From: Diadophis punctatus similis
Taxonomy: Eukaryota > Chordata > Lepidosauria > Squamata > Dipsadidae
Length of the DNA: 64,000 nt
Direction: 5' to 3'
Assembly (NCBI GenBank): GCA_023053685.1
Contig: JALIGW010000003.1
Coordinates: 44,276,496-44,340,495, forward strand
Below are positions 20,550 to 31,819 of the stretch, piece by piece. Within the stretch, counting starts at the first letter, position 1. Each line of letters opens with the position of its first letter. The notes below the pieces were generated by a model. It worked only from the letters and a program-made list of their open reading frames with translations, was not told where the DNA came from and made no database searches. Made by a program: the position numbers and the translations under genes.

Positions 20550-20742
20550 CAATACCGTAGTACTTACAGCACTCTCTGGGCAGTTTACAAATGTTAGCAT
20601 ATTGCCCTCAACAATCTGGATTCTCATTTTACTGACTTTGGAATGATGGAATTCTGAATCAAACCATACGGATCAAACTCCTGGTGTGTGGGCAGAGTTA
20701 GCCTGCAATGCTGCATTCTAACCACTGTGCCACCAAGGCTCT
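20550..20742 (-). mobile_element. Degenerate MIR-like tRNA-SINE
   Basis: A diverged copy of the family at 4165-4396. It shares 'caacaatctggattctcatt', 'tgtgggcagagttagcctgc' and the complement of the tRNA-like head at 'accactgtgccaccaaggct'. It is close to the variant at 52470-52698. Confidence 0.7.
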
Positions 20743-20880
20743 GGTGGGTATGGAAGGGTAGGAAAGGATATGATCTATTGTTATATTGTTTTTATGGATT
20801 GTTGTGAGCTGCCTGGGATCACTGTATGAGATAAGCAGCCAAGTAAGTTATGCATGAGGTATGAGGAAACCAATGCTAAT

Positions 20881-21067
20881 CAGCGGTAGGTTGCTCCCGG
20901 TTCGGCCTGGTTCTAAGAATCGGTAGTGCCGGCAGCAGGAGGCTCCGCCCACCCGCTCGGGACGCTTCTGTGCATGCGCAGAAGCTTCTGCGCATGTGCA
21001 GTAGCATTGTGCGTGCGCGTGAGCACAGGCGCAAACTGATAGTAAAGGGTTTTAGAACCCACTACTG
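20881..21067. mobile_element. Non-autonomous hAT element in PI16 intron
   Basis: The ends are CAGCGGTAGGTTGC and AGAACCCACTACTG. A perfect 8-bp duplication ATGCTAAT flanks it (20873-20880, 21068-21075). The interior has GCATGCGCAGAAG palindromic modules. Confidence 0.93.
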
Positions 21068-21329
21068 ATGCTAATGTATATGTATACATGCTTAATCTCT
21101 TCACAGTATTTTATGTCAACCGATGCTAAATATGAGAATAAATCTGTAGAAAATAAAAATAGAAAATCTGAGATAGAAAATCCCAATGTTATCCTCTTCT
21201 TGATATTGTTTCAAAATATAAGAATTAAATAACCTTTTCCTATTCTGGTACCCAGGTTGGTGAAGGCCAAACTAAATAATTAACTTTAGTTGCGCTCTAA
21301 TGGAGTTCCATTTAAATGATGCTCTAAGT

Positions 21330-21464
21330 CAGGGGTCCTCAAACTTGGCAACTTTAAGACTTGTGGATTTCAACTTCCAGAATTCTCCAGCTAGCATAGC
21401 TGGCTGGTGAATTCTGGGAGTTGAAGTCCACAAGTCTTAAAGTTGCCAAGTTTGAAGACCTCTG
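21330..21464. mobile_element. Palindromic hAT MITE in PI16 intron
   Basis: The arms pair 'ggcaactttaagacttgtgg' with its complement. The ends are CAGGGGTCCTCAAAC and TTTGAAGACCTCTG. The duplication CTCTAAGT is perfect (21322-21329, 21465-21472). Sister of 39287-39430. Confidence 0.93.
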
Positions 21465-21817
21465 CTCTAAGTAGTTGCAGTGCCTCTGGGAGGCACAAAT
21501 GCTTATTTCATCTTTTATGAAATAAATGTTTGAACTCGGAATTCCTTATAATGGATTGCAATGGAGCTTTCCAGGGCCCAACTAAGCAACATTGGCATCT
21601 GTTAAAATCCAGATGGCATCTAGATTTAATTTAAAGGCAAATGTCTATGTGCTGCTTTTTAAAGGCATCCAAAATCTTCAACCTGGGATAGCCACCAGAG
21701 TCTCATACACGGCAATCTCTTCCAGCAGCATAAAAATGTGTGTCAAAGTGTAGTGCTATTTTTCCCTGCCCCACAAATTATTGCTGACTTGCTGTCAATC
21801 TCTATTTTCTACCATAG

Positions 21818-22600
21818 AGGTAGATTCTACTGCTGATGTAAAAGAAACTACTGTACCACCCACAGCTCCTGAGTTGGAAGCAACTACTATCCTAACTGCA
21901 AGCCCAGGTTTGCAGTCCATCATAACAGTTTCAGCAACACACATACCACAAACTCCGCAAATTGGCACCGAAACAGGATCAGAACCTCCCACTACAGATA
22001 ATCAAGACACCACTTCAGGCTCCGAAAGTGGCACAGAAGCACAACCCATTGTGACAGAAGGGCTGGATGTAAATCTTACAGTACCTGACCTGCAGACAGG
22101 CACGGATGGGATTGATGAATCCTTGATGACCACAACCAGTGCTATGCCTTTTGTAAACTTAATCCCGTCTTCTACTTCTCCTGAAACAGAAACTAAAAAA
22201 ACTACTGGCACAGAGCATCCATCTTCTGCTGATGTCTTAACCACAACCCAAACATCCTTGATCAAAACTGAGCGACCTGTAACTACTCTCACAACTACAA
22301 AGACCCCCTCCACTCCCACACTGCCATCTGTGCCCAAGCCCCCCTCTGTGCCCAAGACTCCCTCTGTGCCCAAGCCCCCCTCTGTGCCCAAGCCCCCCTC
22401 CGTGTCCAAGCGCCCCTCCATCCCTAAGCCCCACTCCGTCCCTAAGCCCCCCTTCGTCCCTAAGCCTCATTTTTTTCCTAAGCCACCCCCCATCCCTATT
22501 AAACGCCCCATCTCTAAAAAACCAGCACGCCATCGTTTGATTGCCTATTCCAAAGCCATACAGAGCAGCAGCAGCAGCAATTCTTTCCAGTCTTCTGCAG
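21818..22600 (+). CDS. PI16: PI16 exon: Ser/Thr/Pro stalk with Pro-Lys repeats
   Basis: The large exon starts after a ttctaccatag acceptor, completes a Glu codon with the base left by the hinge exon (E-VDSTADVKETTVPP), and is open for 783 bases to a CAG|gtaagg donor. It encodes a long Thr/Ser/Pro/Glu-rich region expected to be heavily O-glycosylated, like the large stalk exon of mammalian PI16. At about 22311-22505 there are roughly ten imperfect tandem units of the KPPSVP type, giving a basic, proline-rich array. A QSSSSSN stretch near the end comes from an AGC run. Without splicing the frame stops at 22825-22827, so a read-through end is a formal alternative. The gene call rests on linkage and phase, since stalk sequence is poorly conserved. 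Confidence 0.8.
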
Positions 22601-22850
22601 GTAAGGCAGCCTCAATGTCTGTCTGCCTGCCCTGCCTTGGGTGTAAACAGATCAGCCAACCGGAGGACATAAAGGCTGCACTTGAGGAGCTGACCTACAG
22701 ATATCCCTATGCACCTTGCTTTGGCTCCCTTCCCAGATGGCAAAGACATAGCAAGTGCAGTTGGTGTGGGCACACTCGAAACAATGCTCTTAGAAACACC
22801 AGGCCTTACTGGCTCCACAGTTTATAGTAGTACACAACCTAACGTATTTA

Positions 22851-23222
22851 CAGCTAGTCCTCAATTTACAACAGTTTGTTTAGTGACCGTTCAAAGTTAC
22901 CACAGCATTGAAAAAAAGCGGCCTATGACCGTTTTTCACACTGACGACTGCTACAGCACCCCCAGGGTCACATGATCAAAATTGGGGTGCTTGCCAATTG
23001 AAATATATTTATGACGGTTGCAGGGTCTCCGGTCATGACAAGCAACATCAATGGGAAAACCAGATTCCCTTAGCCAATGTGTTCCTAACTTAACAGCTTC
23101 AGTGATTCACTTAACAACTATGGCAAGAAAGGTCGTAAAATGGGGAAAAATCACTTAACAAATGTTTTGCCTAGCAACAGACATGTTGGGCTCAACTGAG
23201 GTTGTAAGTCAAGGACTGCCTG
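22851..23222. mobile_element. TA-flanked TIR element (family 1)
   Basis: The ends CAGCTAGTCCTCAATTTAC and GTAAGTCAAGGACTGCCTG are inverted and TA-flanked (22849-22850, 23223-23224). The body matches 24341-25013. It lies between the stalk exon of PI16 and its candidate next exon. Confidence 0.85.
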
Positions 23223-23311
23223 TATATTTAAACTCTCCCTTCTTTTCCTTTGTGCGTGCCTGTATATGGGTGCCCGTGTGCACACCTGCACCTTTTTCTC
23301 TTTTCCTGTAG

Positions 23312-23376
23312 CTGAGCAAACACTCCATCAAATGTGGATTGAATTGGTCCAAAGAACAGAATTTTCAGCAATGTAA
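23312..23376 (+). CDS. PI16: Candidate C-terminal PI16 exon
   Basis: A strong pyrimidine-rich acceptor (cttttctcttttcctgtag) precedes a segment that, joined in phase to the stalk exon, reads G-A-EQTLHQMW... and then either stops at 23374-23376 or is spliced at a gtaagg donor at 23373. The start resembles the SSxxGAE junction I recall near the end of mammalian PI16. No hydrophobic GPI-attachment tail follows, so either a later exon was missed or the snake protein ends differently. This call is inference. Confidence 0.38.
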
Positions 23377-24340
23377 GGGGTTTGTTGGAAATTGTTTTCT
23401 GTTTCCACTACCTCTACATTTTCCTCTGTTCAGGATGTGGGAAAACATCTGATTTCTTCTTTGCTTTTCTTGTGATTTTGGCCTGAGTTAAAGTTCAGTA
23501 TTAACAGATCTTCGGCTTGTGTGTCTGATCTGAAGCCCTGATGCAATTTTCCACATCACCTTACTTGTGGCATATTTATTTATAGGACTGTGCCCGCATG
23601 CCATTCTCATACCTCACTGTCCTGCTTTTAAGTTAGGGTTAGAATGTCCCCAGTATGGTCTTCTTTATTGATCTGTTCTCTGCCAAAAATGCCAGATTAT
23701 TAAAAGAAATCTGGAACTTGAAAATAGAATAAATGACACAAGCAAAGCATAGGCATGTACCTTTACCGACTTCTTTAGCTTATTTCAAAATAGGAATTCA
23801 TTTGTTCTTTGATATAAATGCTGAAGTTTTGTGACCTAGAAAAAAACAAACTCAAATAAACTTCTGGGTTCATCATATCTTTTGGAAATGTAAGGCATGC
23901 TGATACTGTGCTACATGTCCTATTTGTATACAGTAAATGATTCACTAGGAAAACTTGGCTAAGGAGTTTCCAGAGAAACCTAGTTTCTCTGGAACAACAA
24001 TTTAATCTTAGTCTAAATAAGCAATGCCCATGGGGATAAAATATTGAGCGTGAAGTGAATGGAGTATCCTCATCCAAATGTTACGTGTAGATCTTTTTTT
24101 TTTTAACTTTCAGGACTCTTCACTGCTAAAATATTTTTATCAGGCAATATTATTAATGAACAATAATAAAGTTGGAAAAGCTGCTTTTGTGTCTGCATGC
24201 GTAAACGGAATCATTTTAGGAGCCTGATTCATACAGCCATTTTTAGCAGCTGCTATTATTAAACGATACTTGATTGAAATGACTCTTTCTTAGCTGTCAT
24301 GCAATGTTGTTGATTTAAAACACATTGTAGTCATTGGATA

Positions 24341-25013
24341 CAGGTAATCCTTGACTTACAACCATTCCTTTAGTGACCGTTCAAAGTTACAAAAGCATTG
24401 AAAAATGTACTTATGAGTCTTTTTCATGCTTATGACCATTGCAGCATTCCCATGTTCATGTGATCGAAATTTGGATACTTGTATTTATGTTGGTTGCAGT
24501 GGCCCAGGGCAGGGGCGGGTTGCTTGCTTACTGGTGCCAGTGCGCTGCGCGCGCAGCTCCACATTTTGGGCGCGTGCCCCCTCTCACGATTTTGCTTCTG
24601 TGCATGCGTGGAAGCAAAATTGCGCTGAAATCTGCATGTGCAGAAGCAAAATCACCAAAAAATTCACCAAAAAAGATGGCAATGCGCCCGACGGACCGGC
24701 GGAGAGGGCTCTGGAGCGGTCACGCGCAAATTGCGCAATCGGCCGATCCCTACCAGAGCTACGCACCGGACAGCTCCGGTAGGAACCCACCTCTGGCCCA
24801 GGGTCATGTGATCACCTTTTGCAACATTCTGACAAGCAAAGTCAATGGGAAAGCCAGATTCACTTAACAACTATGTTATAGCTTAACAACTACAGTAATC
24901 CACAATATCTATAGTAAGAAAGGTAATAAAATGGGGCAAAACTCATTAACAACTGTCTTGCTTAACAACATAAATTTTAAGTTCAATTGCGGTCATAAGT
25001 CAAGGACTACCTA
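24341..25013. mobile_element. TA-flanked TIR element (family 1), interrupted
   Basis: The ends CAGGTAATCCTTGACTTAC and GTCAAGGACTACCTA are inverted and TA-flanked. The body carries the family's 'tagtgaccgttcaaagttac' and 'gtcaatgggaaagccagatt'. It is split by the hAT element at 24510-24795. Confidence 0.87.
24510..24795. mobile_element. hAT element nested in TA element
   Basis: The ends CAGGGGCGGGTTGCT and AGGAACCCACCTCTG have a perfect 8-bp duplication GCCCAGGG (24502-24509, 24796-24803) made from the host element's own sequence. This proves the nesting order. The interior contains GCATGCG palindrome modules shared with 52892-53353. Confidence 0.93.
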
Positions 25014-25015
25014 TA

Positions 25016-26532
25016 CAGACATGATGCTTGATTATTGGTAATCACATAAGTATCTCTGTGAACAGGCTGCATTTAAGTTCAACCTGAAGCTACTTGACTA
25101 CCTTGAAATGTTTCAGTCATTCACATAGACATTTATTTTGTTAGACTCAGTGGTACTTACAGTACTTTCAAGTGACTGGATTTACAATTGCAACACTATA
25201 TCTCCTCTAAAGATATGAATAGCTACAACAGCACACTTTGTTTAGCAAGTCAGTTCTATGGTGTAGCATCTTTCATTTGAAGTACCCCAAAGAATTGTTA
25301 TTATCCAGTATGATATATGAAAACTTACTCTAGCCCAGCTGAACAGCATATAGAACAGTTGCTTTCAAAGCTAACAGTATATGAATCTTAGCTGTTATGA
25401 CAGACAGATTTTCTGTTTTGCAGCGGTATCAGAGTTAATATGTTTGGATGCCTTGGTGCTCTATTCTGGAATAATTTTTGACACCTCATAATATGACACT
25501 GATACTGCCTTTCTGTCCATCCCTACACTGTAGATTAAGTTTGTCTGTATTTCACAAAGATGATCAGACTACTCATTGATGGTGATTTTGATTCACTCTC
25601 ATGATTCCACAGGCAGTGATCGATCTTGAAAAAAAAATCATGCCTGCAGTTTTTATGTTTAGCTGTAGCTAGCTTGTTCTGCCAGAATGAAACTCACTCC
25701 TAATGTAGAGATGTTTGATGTATTGCAGTATAAATTCATTCAGTCGTATCTAAAACAAATCAGGAGTAATGTCTTCTCCTTATTAACCCCAATTAGACAG
25801 CAGGAATGTGTTATTCATGAAAAGATGAGAAATGTTTTCGAAGGCATAACTAGATAAATGTAGCTTTAAATTATGAAGAACGGAGGCCAAAGTGTTGCAG
25901 CTGGATCTCTTGCACATCACAGCCAGACAAATGCTGATCTGATCCATATCTTTTATAGTTTCCAGAATAACCAGTTCATCTCTTGACAAACCTCAGCTGG
26001 CCTAGCTAAGATCCAGTTGAAGGTGCCACTTGAAGCAAAACTCTGCAAATACTGTATTTTGGTTAACAAAAAGGTACAGCGTCTTCTTAAACGGTGCAAC
26101 ATTTTAAATGGTACAATAAAGCAGCATTGCAAGGCATGATTTTTTTAATACTTCTGAAATAAAATTCAAAAACTGTTTGCCTATAAAATGCATTGTTTTT
26201 TATTGGCTAGCTGATCTTTATGACAATTTATTAAAGGAAGAATTGAATTGGAATGTCTGAGAAGCTTTTCTTGGTTCATATCAAATAGCCCATACAACAA
26301 CAACAATTTTTATTAAGGCCATTGGCCAATCAACGTGATCTATCCCACTGTGTTTGTCAAATAAATAACACCCTAATGAGGCTTTTAATTTTTGTGGAGT
26401 TTTAAGTAATCAGTTCCTGGAAAGCAGGAAAAAGAGTCCCTAAAATGCAGCTACGAGGCGCATTTGCCACCCTTTACCCCAAGTCTATATGATATCTGCA
26501 TGCACATGTATAATTTACCTGTTTGCAAATAT
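25016..26532. other. Unassigned, no gene seen
   Basis: AT-rich single-copy-looking sequence. A short stretch at about 26291-26340 ('ggccattggccaatcaacgt' after ACA units) could be the inverted 3' end of an old LINE. I could not place it. Confidence 0.4.
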
Positions 26533-26540
26533 ATGTACAC

Positions 26541-27179
26541 CAGGGGCGAGTTCCTAATTTTTTTACTACCACTCTGTGGGCGTGGCTTATTTTGTGGGTG
26601 TGGCTTGCCAGCCATGTGACCGGGTGGGCGTGGGCCTCGGGAGCTTGGCAGCGGCCTGAAAAGTGGGGGGGGCATTGCCCACCCACAATGCAGCCCCCCG
26701 CAGCGGGAGCAGCAAGACTGCGGCAGCGGTTCTTCTAGGAGGCTCCATCTGGCCTGAATGCTTCTCCCCATTCGATGATCCTATGCTCCTGCCGCCGGTT
26801 CCCCCTCCCCTCAGCAGCTTGAGAAGCCTCATACGTGCAAAAATGCCTGGGATCATCACCGCACGTTTGTGGCTTCTCGGACTGCTGAAGGGAGGGGAAT
26901 GGAGATAGCTCCTGCCGCCCGTTCTTTCAGCATCTCACGCGCTCCCTCAGCCATCCTCCCCTGCTTGGACTCACTGTGGGGTAGGAAGGCAGCGCATGCG
27001 CAGTCGGGAAGCTCAACTTCTGAGCATGCGCAGAAGAAAATTTTTTTTAATGTAAATTTTTTTTTAAAAAAAACGGCGGCACCCAGGCATCGGTAACTGA
27101 CCGCACCGGTACTGTGACGTCACCAGCGGGCCGCTACCGGTGCTATAGAGTGGACCGCACAGGTAGGAACCCACCACTG
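26541..27179. mobile_element. Long non-autonomous hAT element
   Basis: The ends CAGGGGCGAGTTCC and GGAACCCACCACTG have a perfect 8-bp duplication ATGTACAC (26533-26540, 27180-27187). At 639 bases it is among the longest hAT copies in the window. GC-rich open frames inside it show no transposase motif. It carries GCGCATGCGCAG and GAGCATGCGCAGAAG sites near 26992-27030. Confidence 0.92.
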
Positions 27180-27527
27180 ATGTACACATTTTTTGGATGT
27201 GTGTGCATACACACGTGTATTTTCAGGTTAAAAATTGCAAGCAACTTTTACAAAAGGTAAAGCTGTCTGTAGATTTCATTTCATTTGATACTTATTTGGA
27301 CCTATAAAGATTTGGAGTTGGGATCAGGGTTAAGTTAATCACTCTGGGATTGTTGCGGTTTAAAAAGTACTTTGTGCATTTGAGGGAATGATTTTAAAAT
27401 CGCTTGAGAATGAAACCTTTTAGAAGAAAGGGGACAAAAGCAGGCTGGGGCTGCATTTTTGGGACTCCTTTTTCCTGTATTCAAAACATTGTTTTTTTTA
27501 AACTCCACCAAAATTAAAAGCATATTA

Positions 27528-27879
27528 AAAAGGTAAAGGTTCCTCTCACATATATGTGCTAGTTGTTTCCGACTCTAGGGGGCGGTGCTCATCTCCATTT
27601 CAAAGCCGAAGAGCCAGCGCTGTCTGAAGATGTCTCTGTGCTCATGTGGCCGGCATGACTCAATGCCGAAGGCACATGGAGCGCTGTTACTTTCCCACCA
27701 AAGTGGTCCCTATTTTTCTACTTGCATTTTTTACGTGCTTTGAAACTGCTAGGTTGGCAGAAGCTGGGACAAGTAATTGGAGCTCACTCCATTACGCGGC
27801 ACTAGGGATTTGAACTGCTGAACTGCTGACCTTTCGATCAACAAGCTCAGCGTCTTAGCCACTAAGCCACCGCGTCTCA
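27528..27879 (-). mobile_element. tRNA-derived SINE (Sauria-SINE type), minus strand
   Basis: The reverse complement of the element at 595-938: AGGTAAAGGT at the left is the inverted ACCTTT tail, and 'gccactaagccaccgcg' at the right is the tRNA-like head. A 13-bp duplication TAAAAGCATATTA flanks it (27515-27527, 27880-27892). Confidence 0.92.
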
Positions 27880-28059
27880 TAAAAGCATATTAGGTTATTA
27901 TTTATTTTACAATGCACAAAATAGGGTTTGTCTCCCAAACACCCTGCTGCATAGAATTAGGTTTAGCATCAAGCTAATCATGTATCCCTGGGTTGACTGT
28001 CATCCTTTTCTTGATGAGATTAGGTTCAACACACCTAAGTTCAACCCTACAGTTAGGGT

Positions 28060-28250
28060 CAGGGGTGGGTTCCTCTTACCTGGCTATCGGTGCGCTGCAA
28101 GCACATCATCTCATGCATGTGCGAAAGCAAAAAAAGCCCCAAAATTCCAGAAAAAAGATGGCGCTGAGTGACGGACCGGCGAAGACGGCACCGGAGCTGT
28201 CGCGCGCAAATTACACAATCGGCCGGCCGCTACCGGTAGGAACCCACCAC
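28060..28250. mobile_element. Non-autonomous hAT element
   Basis: The ends CAGGGGTGGGTTCCT and AGGAACCCACCACTG are near-perfect inverted repeats, with a perfect 8-bp duplication GTTAGGGT (28052-28059, 28251-28258). Confidence 0.94.
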
Positions 28251-28258
28251 TGGTTAGG

Positions 28259-29710
28259 GTTATGACTTTGCAAGTGTTGCATCACGAGGGGGAAGAGAGT
28301 TATGCAGGTCATATCCAGGGGAAGGGAGTTATATACGTCCCTTCTACAATGACCTGATGATGCCTCGATTATAAAAAGTATACACTCTTACTAATAGGTA
28401 AGGACTTGATCCTATCCTGAACCTTAGGAGAAACCAATAGCAACTCTGACTGCCCTCTGTCCAATCACTTAATGGGCTTATGTGAGACAGCTGTGCTTTG
28501 CCTCAATCAAATGCTTTGTGCTGCAAGGAACACAATGTGCCTTGACATGTTGCTTCTGGAAGCTTCCTTTTCATGCCAATAGCTGGGAGAGGCTTCAGCA
28601 CAGAGCACGTGGCATCTTTATTTCATTGCTTAAAAACCAGGGCAGGCTGTGTTGCCAAGCAAGGCAGTTTTTAAGAAGCACCTTGAAGCAAAGTGAGTCT
28701 GTCATGACTTGTATTGACCAAACACAACATCATACGCAAGATCTTTCAGAACCATTCAGATTTTTCTCTGTATCCCCAGCATAACAAAGATAAAGGCGGT
28801 CAGCTGAACAAACAGAATTTAGCGAGTATATACAAACAGTTCTGCTCTCCCTCCTCTGTTGGAAGTTGGAATGTAACAAATTCCCTATGACTTAACTATT
28901 CTACAATTCAAAAATTAACTATCACTCTGCTGGCAATAGCACAGCTTCTATTGCAATGATGGCATTCCTAAGAAGTTGCTGCTAATTAATTTCCCAAAGA
29001 GTTAATCAAGAACCTTAGTTGGAAGCTTCCAATGGGCTCTTTTTTTCTGGGGTCTCCAGTTCCTCTCTGGATATTGGTGTTCAGTATAGAAATTATTCCA
29101 TGTTGTGCCATGTTCCTTAAAAGGTGATTGTTACATGAAATCAATTTTGGTGGTCTTGAATCCTGCTGGAACTTGCTTTTCTTTAGCAGCCCAAGGAAGC
29201 CCAATTCCATCTTTGCTTGCTTTCCATTATTCTTCTCCTCTCCCTTTCTCCAACTTTCATTCAACTCCTTCTTGATAGCTTCTTAGCCATTTCAATTTTT
29301 ACTATTAGAGACACATTCTGTGTGATATCCCATACCTTTTCGTCTCTTTTTTTCATTTTCCCCACATTCAGATTATTAGCCAAAAGTAGTTTATATGTCT
29401 GAGCAGTCACATAACAATGACTTTTAGCTTCTCCTTTCTGTCACAGACTCTCCAAAGTTCTGCACAGTTCTAATCACTTAGAAGTAAATCAATTTGAACT
29501 CGGTAGTATATATAGGACCGAGCAACCATAACGTTTAAGCCATGTTTGCATTAGTTAAATTGTGGTACACTCTTGCTTAGAACACCACCAACTTATTCTT
29601 ATTGCTTTAAAAGGTAATATAACTTTTAAAGCCTTTTGGGGGATTGAGATTTCAGCAAGAATATTTCACAGATTTGATGTCTCTTGCATAAAAGAGAGTG
29701 CTTCATTTGC
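28259..29710. other. Unassigned, no gene seen
   Basis: No repeat family or exon recognised. Several 60-100 codon frames overlap without motifs. Confidence 0.45.
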
Positions 29711-29712
29711 TA

Positions 29713-29847
29713 CCCTGTTTTCCCCAAAATAAGACATCCCGTGATAATAAGCCCAATCGGGCTTTTGAGTGCATGGCAATAAGGCCAAGCGCTTATTTCA
29801 GGGTTCAAAAAAATATAAGACAGGGTCTTATTTTTGGGGAAACACGG
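29713..29847. mobile_element. Short palindromic TA-flanked MITE
   Basis: The ends CCCTGTTTTCCCCAAAATAA and TTTTTGGGGAAACACGG are inverted and flanked by TA (29711-29712, 29848-29849). Inner 'ataagac' motifs are also inverted. Non-coding, 135 bases. Confidence 0.8.
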
Positions 29848-30068
29848 TAATATCTGAATGGATAATGGAGCACTTGTGTAATTGCAAGATAAAAGGTGTT
29901 TAAAGTTAAATATTCTCAGTAGCTATTCCTCATTCTAGGCACTGAATGACACTGATGAAGACAATGCTGAATAGAAAGCAAGTATGCTCCTGGGACAGAG
30001 ACTCAGCCTTTCAAGCTAGCTCCATTTCTATTCCCCAAATGTCTACAATGCATATTTAAAGTGGAATA

Positions 30069-30670
30069 CAGGCATTTCCTGGGTTAAGAACATCTGACTT
30101 ATGGGCAACATGTATTTACAAGCAAGCTGCCTATTACTAAAAATGGCGGACGTGCAATGTTTTCATGAACTGCTGAAACCACATGTTTCTAATATACAGC
30201 CTGTTAAATTGTGGGCAAAGATCGCAGGAGACAGACTTCAGAACAGCTCTTTTATTAGCTCACTCAAGCAATCAGCAACTTGCAGTCTGACAGATAGCCC
30301 TTTTATAGGGAGCTGTCAGACACAACAACCAATAGCGTATGAGCATTCAAACACATGACCAGGGTGGCAACAACAGTTCAGGTAGAGTTCAACTATAAAC
30401 ATAACGACTTGCGGTTCAGTCAGAGGTTGTCTAGTCAAAACAAGTTCATGGTTCAGTTAGAGGTCGGTCAGAACACAACACAGCCTGTTTTCAGTGAGTT
30501 CATGAAAACATTGTGCAGCTTCAAAGGTTGGCGGCTCAAGGAAGGAGCATGTCGTGTACCATTTTTAGTAAGAGGCAGTCCATTTATAAGTACAAGTTCT
30601 GATTTACATAAAAATTCCAGTTCAAGCTACACTTAGCAATGAATCTCGGTCTTAACTCAGGGGCTGCCTG
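30069..30670. mobile_element. TA-flanked TIR element (family 3), interrupted
   Basis: The ends CAGGCATTTCCTGGGTTAAG and CTTAACTCAGGGGCTGCCTG are inverted and TA-flanked. The interior is interrupted by a solo LTR at 30202-30480. Confidence 0.78.
30202..30480 (-). mobile_element. Solo LTR, minus strand
   Basis: The 279-base segment starts TGTTAAATTG, ends ACACAACA, and is flanked by a perfect 5-bp duplication CAGCC (30197-30201, 30481-30485). On the minus strand there is a TATA-like CTATAAAAGGG, then a polyadenylation-like CTAATAAAAG downstream: the order expected in an LTR. No internal retroviral or Gypsy coding sequence remains. A 5-bp duplication fits Ty3/Gypsy or some endogenous retroviruses; the class is unresolved. 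Confidence 0.75.
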
Positions 30671-30672
30671 TA

Positions 30673-31562
30673 CTTCTTGGCAGTTTTCATCTTTTTCAAA
30701 ACTGTAGGCCAACATTCATATTGCTATACTTATGAGTAGATCTAATTTTTATGAATCAAGAACATTAGTCAATATGTAGGGTACACTTTGGGAATGATTT
30801 AGAAGTACTTGGGGCTAAGAGAAAGCCCAGTCCCTTTCTGCAATTAGTTTCAGGGGTCTGTGCATTAAAGTTAATGCAACCATTAAAGCAGTGGCTCTTC
30901 AGTACCACCCCCCAAAGGTTCATGAAAAAATCTGAAAAATGTTTTTGATGACTAGTATTGCTGCAATCAATCATGTCTGCAGTACTTCTTCATTTTTGTG
31001 TCTGAAGAGAGCACGCTGTACAGCCTGCTAATCAGAATTCACTTGAATTATCCCCATCTGGCTGATTATCCTTTGTGCCCACCCATAAGCCCTGCTTTCT
31101 TTGGGTGGGTCTAATTATTCCACACATATACTGCACGCCAAAAAAAAAAAGAACTTTCTATAATTTCTCTGTTTCCTGCTCCCACCTCTGCCTCATTTTC
31201 TGGTGGTTCACTAGATAGCAAAAACAAGCAAGCAAAACCCCTCCAAATCCTGAGAGGCTTAAAGATTATGCTAAGGAAAAATCAATTGTAAAAAAATGTA
31301 AATTAATGCATGTCAGTAACGTGCAGACCTGTGTTGAAATTTGCAGCCATTGTGGCACAATGTTAAATCTGGAAAAAGCTTTTTTTGCCCAGAGATGCTG
31401 GGAAGAATTAAAAAAGATCAAATTCTAAGCAAAACATGAAGCTCTCTGCAGGAAGATATGATCAAATGTCATGGTTTGATCTGTTTGGTTTCATTTTCAG
31501 AGGAAAATGGCATGGTGAAGGTGAGAACAGACTGGATTGACTTATTCATTAGTAGCCACAGG
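30673..31562. other. Unassigned, possible hAT end
   Basis: No gene recognised. 'agcagtggctcttcagtacc' at 30889-30908 resembles one hAT terminus, but no second end or duplication was found. Confidence 0.4.
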
Positions 31563-31570
31563 GCCTAGGG

Positions 31571-31811
31571 CAGGGTTCAGAAACCCGCGATTCAGGAGCC
31601 GCATGTGGCTCTTTCATTCCTCTGCTGCAGCTCCCTGTTGCCAGTCAGCTCCACTATTAATAGGGCTTTCGGTTAGGAGAGGTAGAGGAAAATGGATGCT
31701 GCGCTAGGAGGAGACTCTATGGCGGGGGAAGTGGACTTCCAATTGGCTCCAGAATTGAACAGGGGGTTTCCGGTTAGAACCTTTGTGGCTCTTTAAGATT
31801 GCAGACCCCTG
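31571..31811. mobile_element. Non-autonomous hAT element
   Basis: The ends CAGGGTTCAGAAACC and GATTGCAGACCCCTG have a perfect 8-bp duplication GCCTAGGG (31563-31570, 31812-31819). The internal 'gagccgcatgtggctctttc' is shared with the element at 6241-6581. Confidence 0.92.
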
Positions 31812-31819
31812 GCCTAGGG

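Noticed and set aside
26600..27100. GC-rich open frames as an exon or CpG-island promoter
   Set aside because: The whole stretch is bounded by hAT ends with an 8-bp duplication, and the frames carry no domain.
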